Positions 51,027-58,411 of a stretch of 64,000 nucleotides of DNA are shown here, in pieces (position 1 is the stretch's first letter; each line of letters opens with the position of its first letter). The notes beneath the pieces were generated by a model. It was given only the letters and a program-made list of their open reading frames with translations. It did no database searches and was not told the DNA's origin. The position numbers were made by a program, and so were the translations under genes. This stretch comes from Streptomyces tropicalis (GTDB lineage Bacteria; Actinomycetota; Actinomycetes; Streptomycetales; Streptomycetaceae). Where the stretch lies: positions 186,001-250,000 of the forward strand of contig NZ_JARJBB010000004.1 of the NCBI RefSeq assembly GCF_029269835.1, read 5' to 3'.

Positions 51027-51487
51027 CACTGCTCGGACAGCCGTTCCAGCAGGGCGAAGGCGGTGATGAGCGTCTGCCGCTCGTCCTCGGTGTACCGGTC
51101 GGTCAGGGCGCGGGCCAGCCACTCCTCGCGGACCTGCCGGTCGTCCTCGATGCGCCCGCGGCCCGCCTCGGTCAGGGTGACGAGCTGCCGCCGTCCGTCG
51201 GCCGGGTCGGGACTGCGCCGGATGAGGCCGTGCCGGTCGAGGGCGGCGAGCGTGGCCGCCATCGACTGCGGCCGGACGCCCTCGGCGGACGCCAGCGCGC
51301 TCGCCGTGGCCGCCCCGTGCTTGCCGATCAGGGTCAGGGCCGACACCTGCGACGGGGTGAGTCCCTCGTCCTGTCCGACCTCGCGGATCCGGCGCCGCAG
51401 CCGGCTGAAGGCCACACGCAGGTCGCGTGCGGCACGGGCCGCGGAGGCGGAGATGCCCTCGGGCACCTCGGTGGGCTGCTGCTCCAT
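51026..51487 (-). CDS. MarR-family regulator (cassette 2)
   Basis: A 153-aa winged-helix repressor with helix-turn-helix AATASALASAEGVRPQSMAATL and wing DPADGRRQLVTLTEAG. It resembles the MarR at 22523 along its whole length. The promoter and a large inverted repeat lie directly upstream, and the gene appears leaderless. It is the first gene of marR-mfs-isochorismatase. Confidence 0.92.
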   Translation of the reverse strand: MEQQPTEVPEGISASAARAARDLRVAFSRLRRRIREVGQDEGLTPSQVSALTLIGKHGAATASALASAEGVRPQSMAATLAALDRHGLIRRSPDPADGRRQLVTLTEAGRGRIEDDRQVREEWLARALTDRYTEDERQTLITAFALLERLSEQ

Positions 51488-51493
51488 GGCGCC

Positions 51494-51546
51494 ACCGTAG
51501 GACCATCAGGCTGGACTGTCCAGTCCCGACTGAACAGTCCAGCCTG
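51494..51546 (-). promoter_or_regulatory. promoter and MarR operator of cassette 2
   Basis: On the minus strand: -35 TGGACA (51522-51517), 17-bp spacer, -10 TACGGT (51499-51494), then 6 nt to the ATG at 51487. A perfect 13-bp inverted repeat (51507-51519 with 51534-51546; arm CAGGCTGGACTGT) with a 14-bp centre overlaps the -35 box, and the centre contains a smaller repeat CAGTC/GACTG. This is a strong candidate for MarR autoregulation. Confidence 0.75.
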
Positions 51547-51607
51547 AACATAGGGGCATGGAGCCAGGCCGGGGGCGCGGCGCGACGTGCCGCCGTACGC
51601 TGGGCGG

Positions 51608-52108
51608 ATGCGCCTGCTGCTGATGTCCGACACCCATCTGCCCCGGCGCGCCAAGGAGTTGCCCCCACAGCTCCTGGTCGAGATTCCGCGCGCCGACGTG
51701 GTGTTCCACGCGGGGGACTGGGTCGACGCCGCCACCCTCGACCTGCTGGAGCGGCGCAGCCGCCGGCTGGTCGGCGTCCACGGCAACAACGACGGCCCCG
51801 AGCTGCGGGCCCGGCTCCCGGAGGTGGCCCGCGCCGAGCTGGACGGCGTGCGCTTCGGGGTGGTCCACGAGACGGGGGCCGCGCAGGGCCGCGAGGCGCG
51901 CTGCGCCGCCCGCTTCCCGGACCTCGACGTACTGGTCTTCGGCCACAGCCACATCCCCTGGGACACCGTCGCCCCCTCCGGTCTGCGCCTGCTCAACCCG
52001 GGCTCCCCGACGGACCGCCGCCGACAGCCGCACTGCACCTACCTGACGGCGACCCTCACCGACGGCCACCTCACCGACGTGGAACTGCACCGGCTGCCGC
52101 AGCGTTAG
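51608..52108 (+). CDS. YfcE/MJ0936-type metallophosphoesterase
   Basis: A 166-aa phosphodiesterase with all five metal-site motifs: SDTH (8-11), HAGD (35-38), HGNND, VVHE and FGHSH. The compact size fits the YfcE family, which hydrolyses phosphodiesters in vitro with dinuclear Mn or similar metals. TACGCT (51596-51601) lies 6 nt before the ATG, suggesting a leaderless message. It is divergent from the marR-mfs operon with about 120 nt between starts. Its natural substrate is unknown. Confidence 0.9.
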   Translation: MRLLLMSDTHLPRRAKELPPQLLVEIPRADVVFHAGDWVDAATLDLLERRSRRLVGVHGNNDGPELRARLPEVARAELDGVRFGVVHETGAAQGREARCAARFPDLDVLVFGHSHIPWDTVAPSGLRLLNPGSPTDRRRQPHCTYLTATLTDGHLTDVELHRLPQR

Positions 52109-52109
52109 G

Positions 52110-52139
52110 CCGGGAACCAGAGATGGATCGTGGTCCCGG
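52110..52139. terminator. short terminator hairpin between convergent genes
   Basis: A 9-bp stem with one bulged A (52110-52119 with 52131-52139) just after the phosphodiesterase stop. Confidence 0.45.
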
Positions 52140-52179
52140 GGCGTGGGATGCAGGGCCCGGGCACTGCCCGGCGGACTGG

Positions 52180-52674
52180 TCAGTCACCCGCGAGGACGCC
52201 CCGGGCGAGGACCGCCTCGCGCAGACGTGCGGCCATCGAGGCCGCCTCGTCCGGCGGCAGCGCCAGGACACCGTTCTCCGTCATCAGGGTGTGGAACTGC
52301 TGCTCGGAACAGGGGACGCCGGCCGGCAGAGCGGCGACGTGCCAGTGCAGATGCGCGTTGCCCTGCTGGCTGCCGAGCGAGTACAGGTAGGTGCGCTCCG
52401 GCTCGAGGACGGCCTCGACGGCGAGGGCGATCTCCCGGACGAACAGCATGAGCCGGCCGTAGGCCGCCTCGTCCAGGTCGCGCACGACGTGCTCGACGTG
52501 CGCCTTCGGTGCGACCAGGACCTTGCCCGGCACCGTGGGCCACCGGTCCAGGAACGCCACGTGATCGGGGTCCTCGAAAACCGTGGCATGCGGGTAGTCC
52601 GGGTTCCCGGCCAGGAACGCACACACGAAGCACGGCCCGCTCCGGGTCCGCTCCACGTATGCCTCAGAATCCAT
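52180..52674 (-). CDS. HIT-family nucleotide hydrolase
   Basis: A 164-aa histidine-triad protein. The catalytic triad is HLHWHVAALP, and CFVCAFLAGNPDYPH near the N-terminus has the C-x2-C often seen in HIT hydrolases. VLVAPKAHVEHVVRDLD is the conserved strand before the triad. Members split nucleoside phosphoramidates or dinucleoside polyphosphates. ATG 52674 (MDSEAYVERT) was chosen. A 28-aa ORF and a hairpin lie about 140 nt upstream on the same strand and may belong to its leader. Confidence 0.88.
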   Translation of the reverse strand: MDSEAYVERTRSGPCFVCAFLAGNPDYPHATVFEDPDHVAFLDRWPTVPGKVLVAPKAHVEHVVRDLDEAAYGRLMLFVREIALAVEAVLEPERTYLYSLGSQQGNAHLHWHVAALPAGVPCSEQQFHTLMTENGVLALPPDEAASMAARLREAVLARGVLAGD

Positions 52675-52788
52675 CGGCTGTCGATCCGCGGGCACCTGCA
52701 CACCTCTCCGCGCGGGGTTGCACCAGCCCCCCCGGCCGCCACCTGATCCGCCGGACGGTGCCCAGGCGGTGCCCCGGGACACAAGGAA

Positions 52789-52811
52789 GGGCGGCCCGCT
52801 GGGGGCCGCCC
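52789..52811 (-). terminator. hairpin directly after the 28-aa ORF
   Basis: A 9-bp G/C stem (52789-52797 with 52803-52811), 5 nt after the small ORF stop on the minus strand, followed by TTCCTTGTG. It could be a terminator or an attenuator in front of the HIT gene. Confidence 0.55.
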
Positions 52812-52816
52812 CGGGG

Positions 52817-52903
52817 TCACTCTTCCCTTTCTCGGTCGCTGGAGGCGCTCCGAGCCGCTCCGTGCGCGAAAGCGGCCCGGACGCTGCGAGTGTGCGCTGT
52901 CAC
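52817..52903 (-). CDS. 28-aa small ORF with near-perfect Shine-Dalgarno
   Basis: The GTG at 52903 is preceded immediately by GGAAGGAGGTCC, the best Shine-Dalgarno in the window. The product VTAHTRSVRAAFAHGAARSA ends in SSDREREE, is charged, and has no signal peptide or membrane segment. It is followed 5 nt later by a G/C hairpin and 143 nt later by the HIT gene on the same strand. It may be a leader peptide controlling downstream expression or a stand-alone small protein. No family is recognised. Confidence 0.55.
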   Translation of the reverse strand: MTAHTRSVRAAFAHGAARSASSDREREE

Positions 52904-53093
52904 GGACCTCCTTCCAGCGGGAGAATGTGCGGCACATGTGCTGCGGAGGCGATACCCGCCTCATCCGTTGCAGGCGCGCGTACCCCTGCCTCCACGACTC
53001 CACACCACCTTTTTCGGTAAATGCCTGGCAAAGTCGCCCCTCTCGGACGTTCTGCCTGATGGGAGCCTTGATCGAACGGCCGGGCGGTGCCGG

Positions 53094-53279
53094 TCAGTGG
53101 TGGCGGATGCGGCGCACCCCCGCGATCAGCAGGGCCATCAGGGCCACCGCCCCGGCGGCCACCGCGGCCCGCCTGGCGACGGGAAGGCCGGCGGTGCGCA
53201 GCAGGCTGAGCGGCTCCGGCTCGGCCGTCCACGGCGCCGCCACACCGCCCGGCGCGGTGAACTCGTGGTGCATCTCCAT
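53094..53279 (-). CDS. small single-pass membrane protein
   Basis: A 61-aa protein with a polar N-terminus (MEMHHEFTAPGG), one hydrophobic helix (about 37-55, AAVAAGAVALMALLIAG) and the basic end VRRIRHH. GGGAGGA lies 5 nt before the ATG. It starts 28 nt after the XdhC stop on the same strand and is likely the last gene of that operon. The C-terminal positive charges suggest the C-terminus stays in the cytoplasm. Function unknown. Confidence 0.65.
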   Translation of the reverse strand: MEMHHEFTAPGGVAAPWTAEPEPLSLLRTAGLPVARRAAVAAGAVALMALLIAGVRRIRHH

Positions 53280-53307
53280 GTCTTCCTCCCGGCCCTCGTG
53301 CGGGCAC

Positions 53308-54414
53308 TCAGGCGGAGCCGCCCGCGTGGATGGCTCCGGCGGTCCCGGTCAGCGGCGCTCCGCTGCCGCCCCAGCGCAGCGCGACGATCTCGGCGGCGAC
53401 CGACACGGCCACCTCCTCCGGGGTACGTGCTCCGAGGTCGAGGCCGAGAGGCGAGCGCAGCCGGGACAGTTCGGCCGCGTCCAGCCCGCTCTCGACCAGC
53501 CGCTTCCTGCGGTCGTCGTGGGTACGGCGGCTGCCCATCGCCCCGATGTAGGCCGCCGGCCGGCGCAGCGCCTCCTCCAGAAGCGGCACGTCGAACTTGG
53601 GGTCGTGGGTGAGGACGCAGATCACGGTGCGCTCGTCGGTCCGGGTGCCCTGCAGGTACCGGTGCGGCCAGTCCACGACGACCTCGACGCCCGCCGGGAA
53701 CCGCTGCGGCGTGGCGAACACCGGCCGGGCGTCGCACACCGTGACCCGGTAGCCGAGGAAGGCGCCGATCCGGGCCACCGCGGCGGCGTAGTCGATCGCG
53801 CCGAACACCAGCATCCGCGGCGGCGGCGCGAAGGAGTGCAGGAACACCGTCACGGCGTCCTCCCGCCGCTCGCCGTGCGGCCCGTAGTGCCGCAGGCCCG
53901 TGGCGCCGAGCGCGAGTTCGCCGCGGGCGTCGGCGGTGACCGCCACGTCCAGGCCCGGCGCGCCGAGCGTGCCCCCGACCCGCTCCGGCCACACCGCCAG
54001 CGTCGCGCCGCGCGGCGCGGGTCCGTCGACCACGGTGGCCGCGGTCACCGGCTCGCCCGCGGCGACCGAGGCGGCCACGGCCCCGAAGGCCGGGTCGGCC
54101 GCGGCCGTGACGGGCCGGACCAGCACCGTGATCTCGCCGCCGCAGGTGAGCCCCACCGCGAACGCGTCCTCGTCGCTGTAGCCGAAGGTCGCCAGGCGCG
54201 GCTCGCCGTCGGCCGCCACCTCCCGGGCGAGGTCGAAGACCGCGCCCTCCACGCAGCCGCCGCTCACACTGCCCACGACCTCGTCGTCCGGACCCACGGC
54301 CATCGCCGCCCCGGGGTCGCGCGGCGCGCTGCGGCTGACCGAGACGACGGTCGCCAGACCGAACGGCACGTCCGCCGCGTACCAGCCCTCGAGCACCCGG
54401 AGAATGTCACGCAC
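53308..54414 (-). CDS. XdhC/CoxI-family molybdenum-cofactor maturation protein
   Basis: A 368-aa protein of the XdhC family, which binds molybdopterin cofactor, aids its sulfuration and delivers it to xanthine-dehydrogenase-type enzymes. The N-terminal XdhC_CoxI domain has SRSAPRDPGAAMAVGPDDEVVGS and the conserved Cys in SVSGGCVEGAVF. The C-terminal Rossmann domain has MLVFGAIDYAAAVA and YIGAMGSRRTHDDR. GTG 54414 (VRDILRVLEG) has GGAAGGGAG upstream. No xanthine or aldehyde dehydrogenase subunit is in the window, so it must serve an enzyme encoded elsewhere. Confidence 0.92.
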   Translation of the reverse strand: MRDILRVLEGWYAADVPFGLATVVSVSRSAPRDPGAAMAVGPDDEVVGSVSGGCVEGAVFDLAREVAADGEPRLATFGYSDEDAFAVGLTCGGEITVLVRPVTAAADPAFGAVAASVAAGEPVTAATVVDGPAPRGATLAVWPERVGGTLGAPGLDVAVTADARGELALGATGLRHYGPHGERREDAVTVFLHSFAPPPRMLVFGAIDYAAAVARIGAFLGYRVTVCDARPVFATPQRFPAGVEVVVDWPHRYLQGTRTDERTVICVLTHDPKFDVPLLEEALRRPAAYIGAMGSRRTHDDRRKRLVESGLDAAELSRLRSPLGLDLGARTPEEVAVSVAAEIVALRWGGSGAPLTGTAGAIHAGGSA

Positions 54415-54947
54415 GCTCCGCTCCCTTCCTCTCGGCACCGGCGGCGAATCCCGCACCGGTCGGGGACCCTGCGGTGGGAGCCCTCCGGACCTCCCGCCGC
54501 AGGGGAGTACCGGATCCCGCCCCCGCGCCGGCGGCCGTACGGGAGTCCGCCCCCACCCGGGGAGCCGGACCGGCCCGCGCCTCCCCGAAGGCCCCGGCAC
54601 CGGGAGCCGTACGGGAATCCGCCTCCCCGCGGCGGCCGTCTCCGCCGCTCCCGCGTCCCCGGGCCCCGCCGTCGGGCTCACCGGCGCGGCCGGGCTGCGC
54701 CCTGCGACGAAGGCGTCCATGCGAGGCGGCATCCGCGGCCGCTCATGACGCAAGTCACTCTAGGTCCGCTCCAGGCGGCCGGCGAGCGCTGCGGACCCCT
54801 CTTGTTGAGCGTTAATCCATTGCCGTGGTGCGTCCCGCTCTGCTGCACTGCCCGCACCCGTCGTCACCCAGCGAGGAGCTCCCGTGCGCGCACCGTTCAT
54901 GTCCCTCCCGACCGGCATCCCTTCCACGCCCAAGGACATGACGCCCC
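54415..54947. other. 533-nt divergent region between xdhC and the OtrA-like gene
   Basis: No convincing gene. The left half is very G/C-rich with a direct repeat (GCCGTACGGG-x-TCCGCC at 54534-54551 and 54606-54623, 17 of 18 identical, 72 bp apart). The right part (54800-54840) contains the A/T-richer TTGTTGAGCGTTAATCC, a plausible promoter for the OtrA-like gene. Confidence 0.5.
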
Positions 54948-56918
54948 GTGCATCTGCTCAACCTCGGAATCCTCGCCCACGTCGACGCCGGTAAGACCAG
55001 TCTCACCGAGCGGCTGCTGCACGCCGCCGGAGTGATCGACGAGATCGGCAGCGTCGACGCCGGCAGCACGCAGACCGACACCCTCGCGCTGGAGCGGCAG
55101 CGCGGCATCACCATCAAGTCCGCCGTCGTCTCCTTCCCGCTCGGCGACGTCACCGTCAACCTCGTCGACACCCCCGGGCACCCCGACTTCATCGCCGAGG
55201 TCGAGCGGGTGCTCGGTGTGCTCGACGGAGCCGTCCTCGTGGTCTCCGCGGTGGAGGGCGTGCAGGCGCAGACCCGCGTCCTGATGCGCACCCTGCGGCG
55301 GCTGCGCATCCCGACCCTCGTCTTCGTCAACAAGATCGACCGGCGCGGGGCTCGTGGCGAGGCGCTGCTGCGCGACCTGTCCGACCGGCTCGGCGCCGCC
55401 GTCGTGCCGATGGGGGACGCCCACGCGCCCGGCACCCCCGGTGCCCGCTTCGTGCCCGGCCTCGGGCCGGCGGTCCTCGACGTCCTCGCCGACCAGGACG
55501 ACGACCTGCTCGCCGCCTACGTCGCGGGCGCCGACCCCGCGGACCGCCTGCCCGCGGCCCTCGCCGCCCAGACCCGGACGTGCCGCGTCCACCCGGTGTA
55601 CTTCGGCTCCGCCATGACCGGCGCGGGCGTCGACGCCCTCGCCGACGGCATCCGCGACCTGCTGCCCGCGGCCGCCGGCGACCCCGGCGCCCCTTCCTCC
55701 GCCACCGTCTTCAAGGTCGAACGGGGCCCGGCGGGGGAGAAGGTCGCCTACGCGCGCGTCCTCGCCGGCACCCTCCGCATCCGCGACCGGGTGCCCGTCG
55801 GTCCCGGCCGCGCCGAGCACCGGATCACCGCGCTCAGCGTGTTCGACCACGGCACCGACGTCCGAGCCGACGCCGCGCCCGCGGGCCGGATCGCCAAGCT
55901 GTGGGGGCTCACCGGCGTCCGCGTCGGCGACGCCGTCGGCGCACCCGTCGCACCCCGCGAGCACGCCTTCGCGCCGCCCACCCTGGAGACCGTCGTCGTC
56001 CCGGCACCGGGTACCGGACGCCGCGAACTGCACCTCGCCCTGACCCTGCTCGCCGAACAGGACCCACTGATCGCCCTGCGCCACGACCCCGTGCGCCGGG
56101 AGACCTCGGTGTCGCTCTACGGCGAGGTGCAGAAGGAGGTCCTGCAGGCCACGCTCGCCGACGCGTTCGGCCTCGCGGTCGCCTTCCGGGAGACCACCGC
56201 GCTGTGCATCGAGCGGCCGGCGGGCACCGGTGCCGCCGTCGAGTTCAACAAGAAGGACGGCAACCCCTTCCTCGCCACGGTCGGCCTGCGCCTCGAGCCG
56301 GCTCCGGCCGGCGCCGGCGTCGGCTTCCGTGTGGAGGTGGAGCTGGGCTCCATGCCGTACGCCTTCTTCAAGGCCGTCGAGGACACCGTGCGGGAGACCC
56401 TCGCCCAGGGCCTGTACGGCTGGCAGGTGCCCGACTGCACCGTGACCATGACGCACTCCGGCTACTCGCCCCGCCAGAGCCACGCCCACCAGGGCTTCGA
56501 CAAGAGCATGTCGAGCACCGGGGCGGACTTCCGCGGCCTCACCCCGCTGGTCCTGATCGAGGCGCTGCGCCGGGCGGGCACCCGCGTCCACGAACCCCTG
56601 CACCGCTTCCGCGTCGAGGCCCCGGCGGACACCCTGGGCGGGTTGCTGCCGGCGCTGGCCGCGCTGCGGGCGGTGCCGCAGTCGACCCGCACCCACGGAT
56701 CCGCCTGCGTCCTGCACGGCACGGTCCCCGCGGCCCGGGTGCACGCACTGGAGCAGCGGCTGCCGGGCCTCACCCGGGGCGAGGGCGAGCTGGAGACCGC
56801 CTTCGACCACTATGCCGCGGTCCCGGGCGGCACACCCCCCGAGCGTCCGCGCACCGACCTCAACCCCGTCGACCGTAAGGAGTACCTGCTCAACGTGTCC
56901 CGCCGGGTGGGTGGTTGA
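54948..56918 (+). CDS. TetM/OtrA-type ribosomal protection GTPase
   Basis: A 656-aa EF-G-like translational GTPase. G1 is AHVDAGKTSL (10-19), G2 GITIK, G3 DTPGH, G4 NKID. The C-terminal half contains SGYSPRQSHAHQGF, corresponding to the loop IV region used by TetM/TetO/OtrA to dislodge tetracycline. At 656 aa it is close to OtrA and TetM and shorter than EF-G (about 700). It likely confers tetracycline-type resistance or a related ribosome-rescue function. The GTG at 54948 starts the conserved MHLLNLGILAHVDAGK. No tetracycline biosynthesis genes are in the window, so self-resistance is not implied here. Confidence 0.93.
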   Translation: MHLLNLGILAHVDAGKTSLTERLLHAAGVIDEIGSVDAGSTQTDTLALERQRGITIKSAVVSFPLGDVTVNLVDTPGHPDFIAEVERVLGVLDGAVLVVSAVEGVQAQTRVLMRTLRRLRIPTLVFVNKIDRRGARGEALLRDLSDRLGAAVVPMGDAHAPGTPGARFVPGLGPAVLDVLADQDDDLLAAYVAGADPADRLPAALAAQTRTCRVHPVYFGSAMTGAGVDALADGIRDLLPAAAGDPGAPSSATVFKVERGPAGEKVAYARVLAGTLRIRDRVPVGPGRAEHRITALSVFDHGTDVRADAAPAGRIAKLWGLTGVRVGDAVGAPVAPREHAFAPPTLETVVVPAPGTGRRELHLALTLLAEQDPLIALRHDPVRRETSVSLYGEVQKEVLQATLADAFGLAVAFRETTALCIERPAGTGAAVEFNKKDGNPFLATVGLRLEPAPAGAGVGFRVEVELGSMPYAFFKAVEDTVRETLAQGLYGWQVPDCTVTMTHSGYSPRQSHAHQGFDKSMSSTGADFRGLTPLVLIEALRRAGTRVHEPLHRFRVEAPADTLGGLLPALAALRAVPQSTRTHGSACVLHGTVPAARVHALEQRLPGLTRGEGELETAFDHYAAVPGGTPPERPRTDLNPVDRKEYLLNVSRRVGG

Positions 56919-56988
56919 GCGGGCGACCTCCTGCCCGTGCGCGCCCGGGAGCGACCCGGAGCGCACCGGGGCCGTTGTTGACGGAATG

Positions 56989-57182
56989 TCAGTTCGCTGA
57001 CGCGCCCGTCCAGTCCGCCGGTACACGGCCGAGGCGGACACGCTGCGGGTGGTCGCCCACGAACAGCACCTCGCGCAGCCCCGTGCGCCGGAGGGGGCGG
57101 CGCCGGCCGGTGTGACGGCGGTGAGGGCCAGGGCCAGGGTGGCGGCCGCGGAGCACAGGAGCCCGGTTCTGGAGGGAGGCAC
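56989..57182 (-). pseudogene. frameshifted remnant of a secreted protein
   Basis: A good signal peptide (TGLLCSAAATLALALTAVTPAGAAPSG) is read from GTG 57182. Near residue 33 a shift into another frame is needed to continue TGLREVLFVGDHPQ, which resembles the start of secreted beta-propeller-like streptomycete proteins. The shifted frame soon ends (TGA at 56989-56991). This looks like a truncated gene with one frameshift and an internal or 3' deletion. Confidence 0.5.
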
Positions 57183-57280
57183 GACTGCTCTCCTCTCTGC
57201 GGAGGGGGGTGTCGGCGCGGACCCCGGAGGTCAGGCCGGGCGAACGCCGGAAAGGTGCCGGGAGAAGTGAACACGCGCAC

Positions 57281-57301
57281 ATTCACAGTGACTTACTGAA
57301 T
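57281..57301. promoter_or_regulatory. operator-like partial palindrome near the tetR gene
   Basis: ATTCA at 57281-57285 and TGAAT at 57297-57301 frame an 11-bp centre, a 21-bp site of the size bound by TetR dimers. It lies between the divergent remnant gene and tetR. Confidence 0.4.
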
Positions 57302-57349
57302 AGGGAGGAGGCGCCTTCACCACAAGACCGCGTACACGACAAAATTGGC

Positions 57350-57382
57350 GCCGGGCCGGCGCGGGACGCGCGCCGGCCCGGC
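57350..57382 (+). promoter_or_regulatory. stable hairpin immediately upstream of the tetR ribosome binding site
   Basis: Perfect 14-bp G/C arms (57350-57363 with 57369-57382) and a 5-nt loop end directly before the GAGGGAGG ribosome binding site (57383-57390). It could modulate translation or act as a partial terminator. AAAATT just upstream may belong to a promoter. Confidence 0.55.
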
Positions 57383-57394
57383 GAGGGAGGGACC

Positions 57395-58057
57395 GTGACG
57401 GGCAGACTCAGGGCGCCGACCGGCCGTTACGGCGGCAGGTCCGCCGAGGAGCGGCAGGCCGAGCGGCGCGCGCGCTTCCTCGGGGCCGCGCTGCAGCTCT
57501 TCGGCGACCGGCCCGGCTTCCGCGCCACGACCGTCTCCGCGCTGAGCGAGGCCGCCCAGCTGTCCACCCGGCAGTTCTACGAGGAGTTCCGCACGCTGGA
57601 GGACGTCCTGGCCGCCCTCCACCTCCAGGTCAACGGCTGGGCCGAGCAGGCGGTCCGGGACGCCCTGGCCGACGCGGCACCGCTGCCGCTGGACGAACGC
57701 GTCGCCGCGCTGTTCCGCGCGTACGCGGGCAGCGTCGCAGCGGACCCGCGCCGGATCCGCATCACCTTCGTCGAGATCATCGGCGTCAGCCCGCGCCTGG
57801 AGGAGCAGCGCCTGGCCCGCCGCGCCCACTGGGTCGACCTCGTCTGCGCCGAGGCCGCGGCCGCCGCCGCCCGGGGCGAGGCCGCCCCGCGGGACTACCG
57901 CATCGCCGCCACGGCGTTCATCGGCAGCGTCAACGGACTCCTGCACGACTGGAGCGCGGGCTGGGTCGACGCCTCCCTCGACGAGGTCGTCGACGAACTC
58001 GTCCGCCAGCTCCTCGCGATCCTGCGCCCCCGCGACTGGAACCCCGGGCCGCGGTGA
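57395..58057 (+). CDS. TetR-family regulator
   Basis: A 220-aa repressor. The N-terminal DNA-binding domain has FLGAALQLFGDRPGFRATTV leading into helix-turn-helix SALSEAAQLSTRQFYEEFRT, then DVLAALHLQ. The C-terminal ligand-binding helices (about 80-210) are Ala-rich. The GTG at 57395 follows GAGGGAGG. It may control itself and the divergent, now degraded, secreted-protein gene, or another target. Ligand unknown. Confidence 0.88.
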   Translation: MTGRLRAPTGRYGGRSAEERQAERRARFLGAALQLFGDRPGFRATTVSALSEAAQLSTRQFYEEFRTLEDVLAALHLQVNGWAEQAVRDALADAAPLPLDERVAALFRAYAGSVAADPRRIRITFVEIIGVSPRLEEQRLARRAHWVDLVCAEAAAAAARGEAAPRDYRIAATAFIGSVNGLLHDWSAGWVDASLDEVVDELVRQLLAILRPRDWNPGPR

Positions 58058-58060
58058 TGC

Positions 58061-58091
58061 GCGGCCGGAGCGGAGGAGCCGCTCCGGCCGC
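58061..58091. terminator. terminator after tetR
   Basis: Perfect 13-bp arms (58061-58073 with 58079-58091), loop AGGAG, 3 nt after the tetR stop. Confidence 0.7.
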
Positions 58092-58230
58092 ACGCGGCCG
58101 GCCGCACGCGGCTGTCCATGCCACGCGACGCCGGCCAGGCGAACCGGGCCCCGCGTCGGTGCGCGGCGACCAGGCCCCATGCCCCTGTGCGGCGATCGCA
58201 CCCAGGGGTCCGTGCGGCGGGTTCCGTGCA

Positions 58231-58307
58231 GCGGTCTGCGCTCTGCGCTCTGCGGTCTGCCGTGTGCCGTGTGCCGTGTGCCGTCTGCGGTCTGCGGTCT
58301 GCGGTCC
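58231..58307. repeat. heptanucleotide tandem repeat, 11 copies
   Basis: Eleven uninterrupted 7-bp units from GCGGTCT (58231) to GCGGTCC (58307), with variants GCGCTCT and GCCGTGT grouped in blocks. It lies between the convergent tetR and glycosyltransferase genes, in non-coding DNA. Confidence 0.9.
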
Positions 58308-58411
58308 GGGGCGCGGGCGTGGCGGTGTGTGCCTCGCGGCGCGGACACGCGCAGCGTATGCCGTGGGGGCGCTCGTCCCGGCAGGACGGGCGGCATCGGC
58401 CGCAGCAGGTC

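Noticed and set aside
54415..54753. N-terminal extension of XdhC or a separate repeat protein
   Set aside because: The frame is open from a TTG, but it is Pro/Arg-rich without ribosome binding site, and family similarity starts at 54414.
54948..56918. Marker of a tetracycline biosynthetic cluster
   Set aside because: No polyketide synthase, cyclase or tailoring genes of that pathway are in the window; OtrA-like genes occur widely outside such clusters.
58231..58307. CRISPR-like array
   Set aside because: Units are 7 bp with no spacers; it is a simple tandem repeat.
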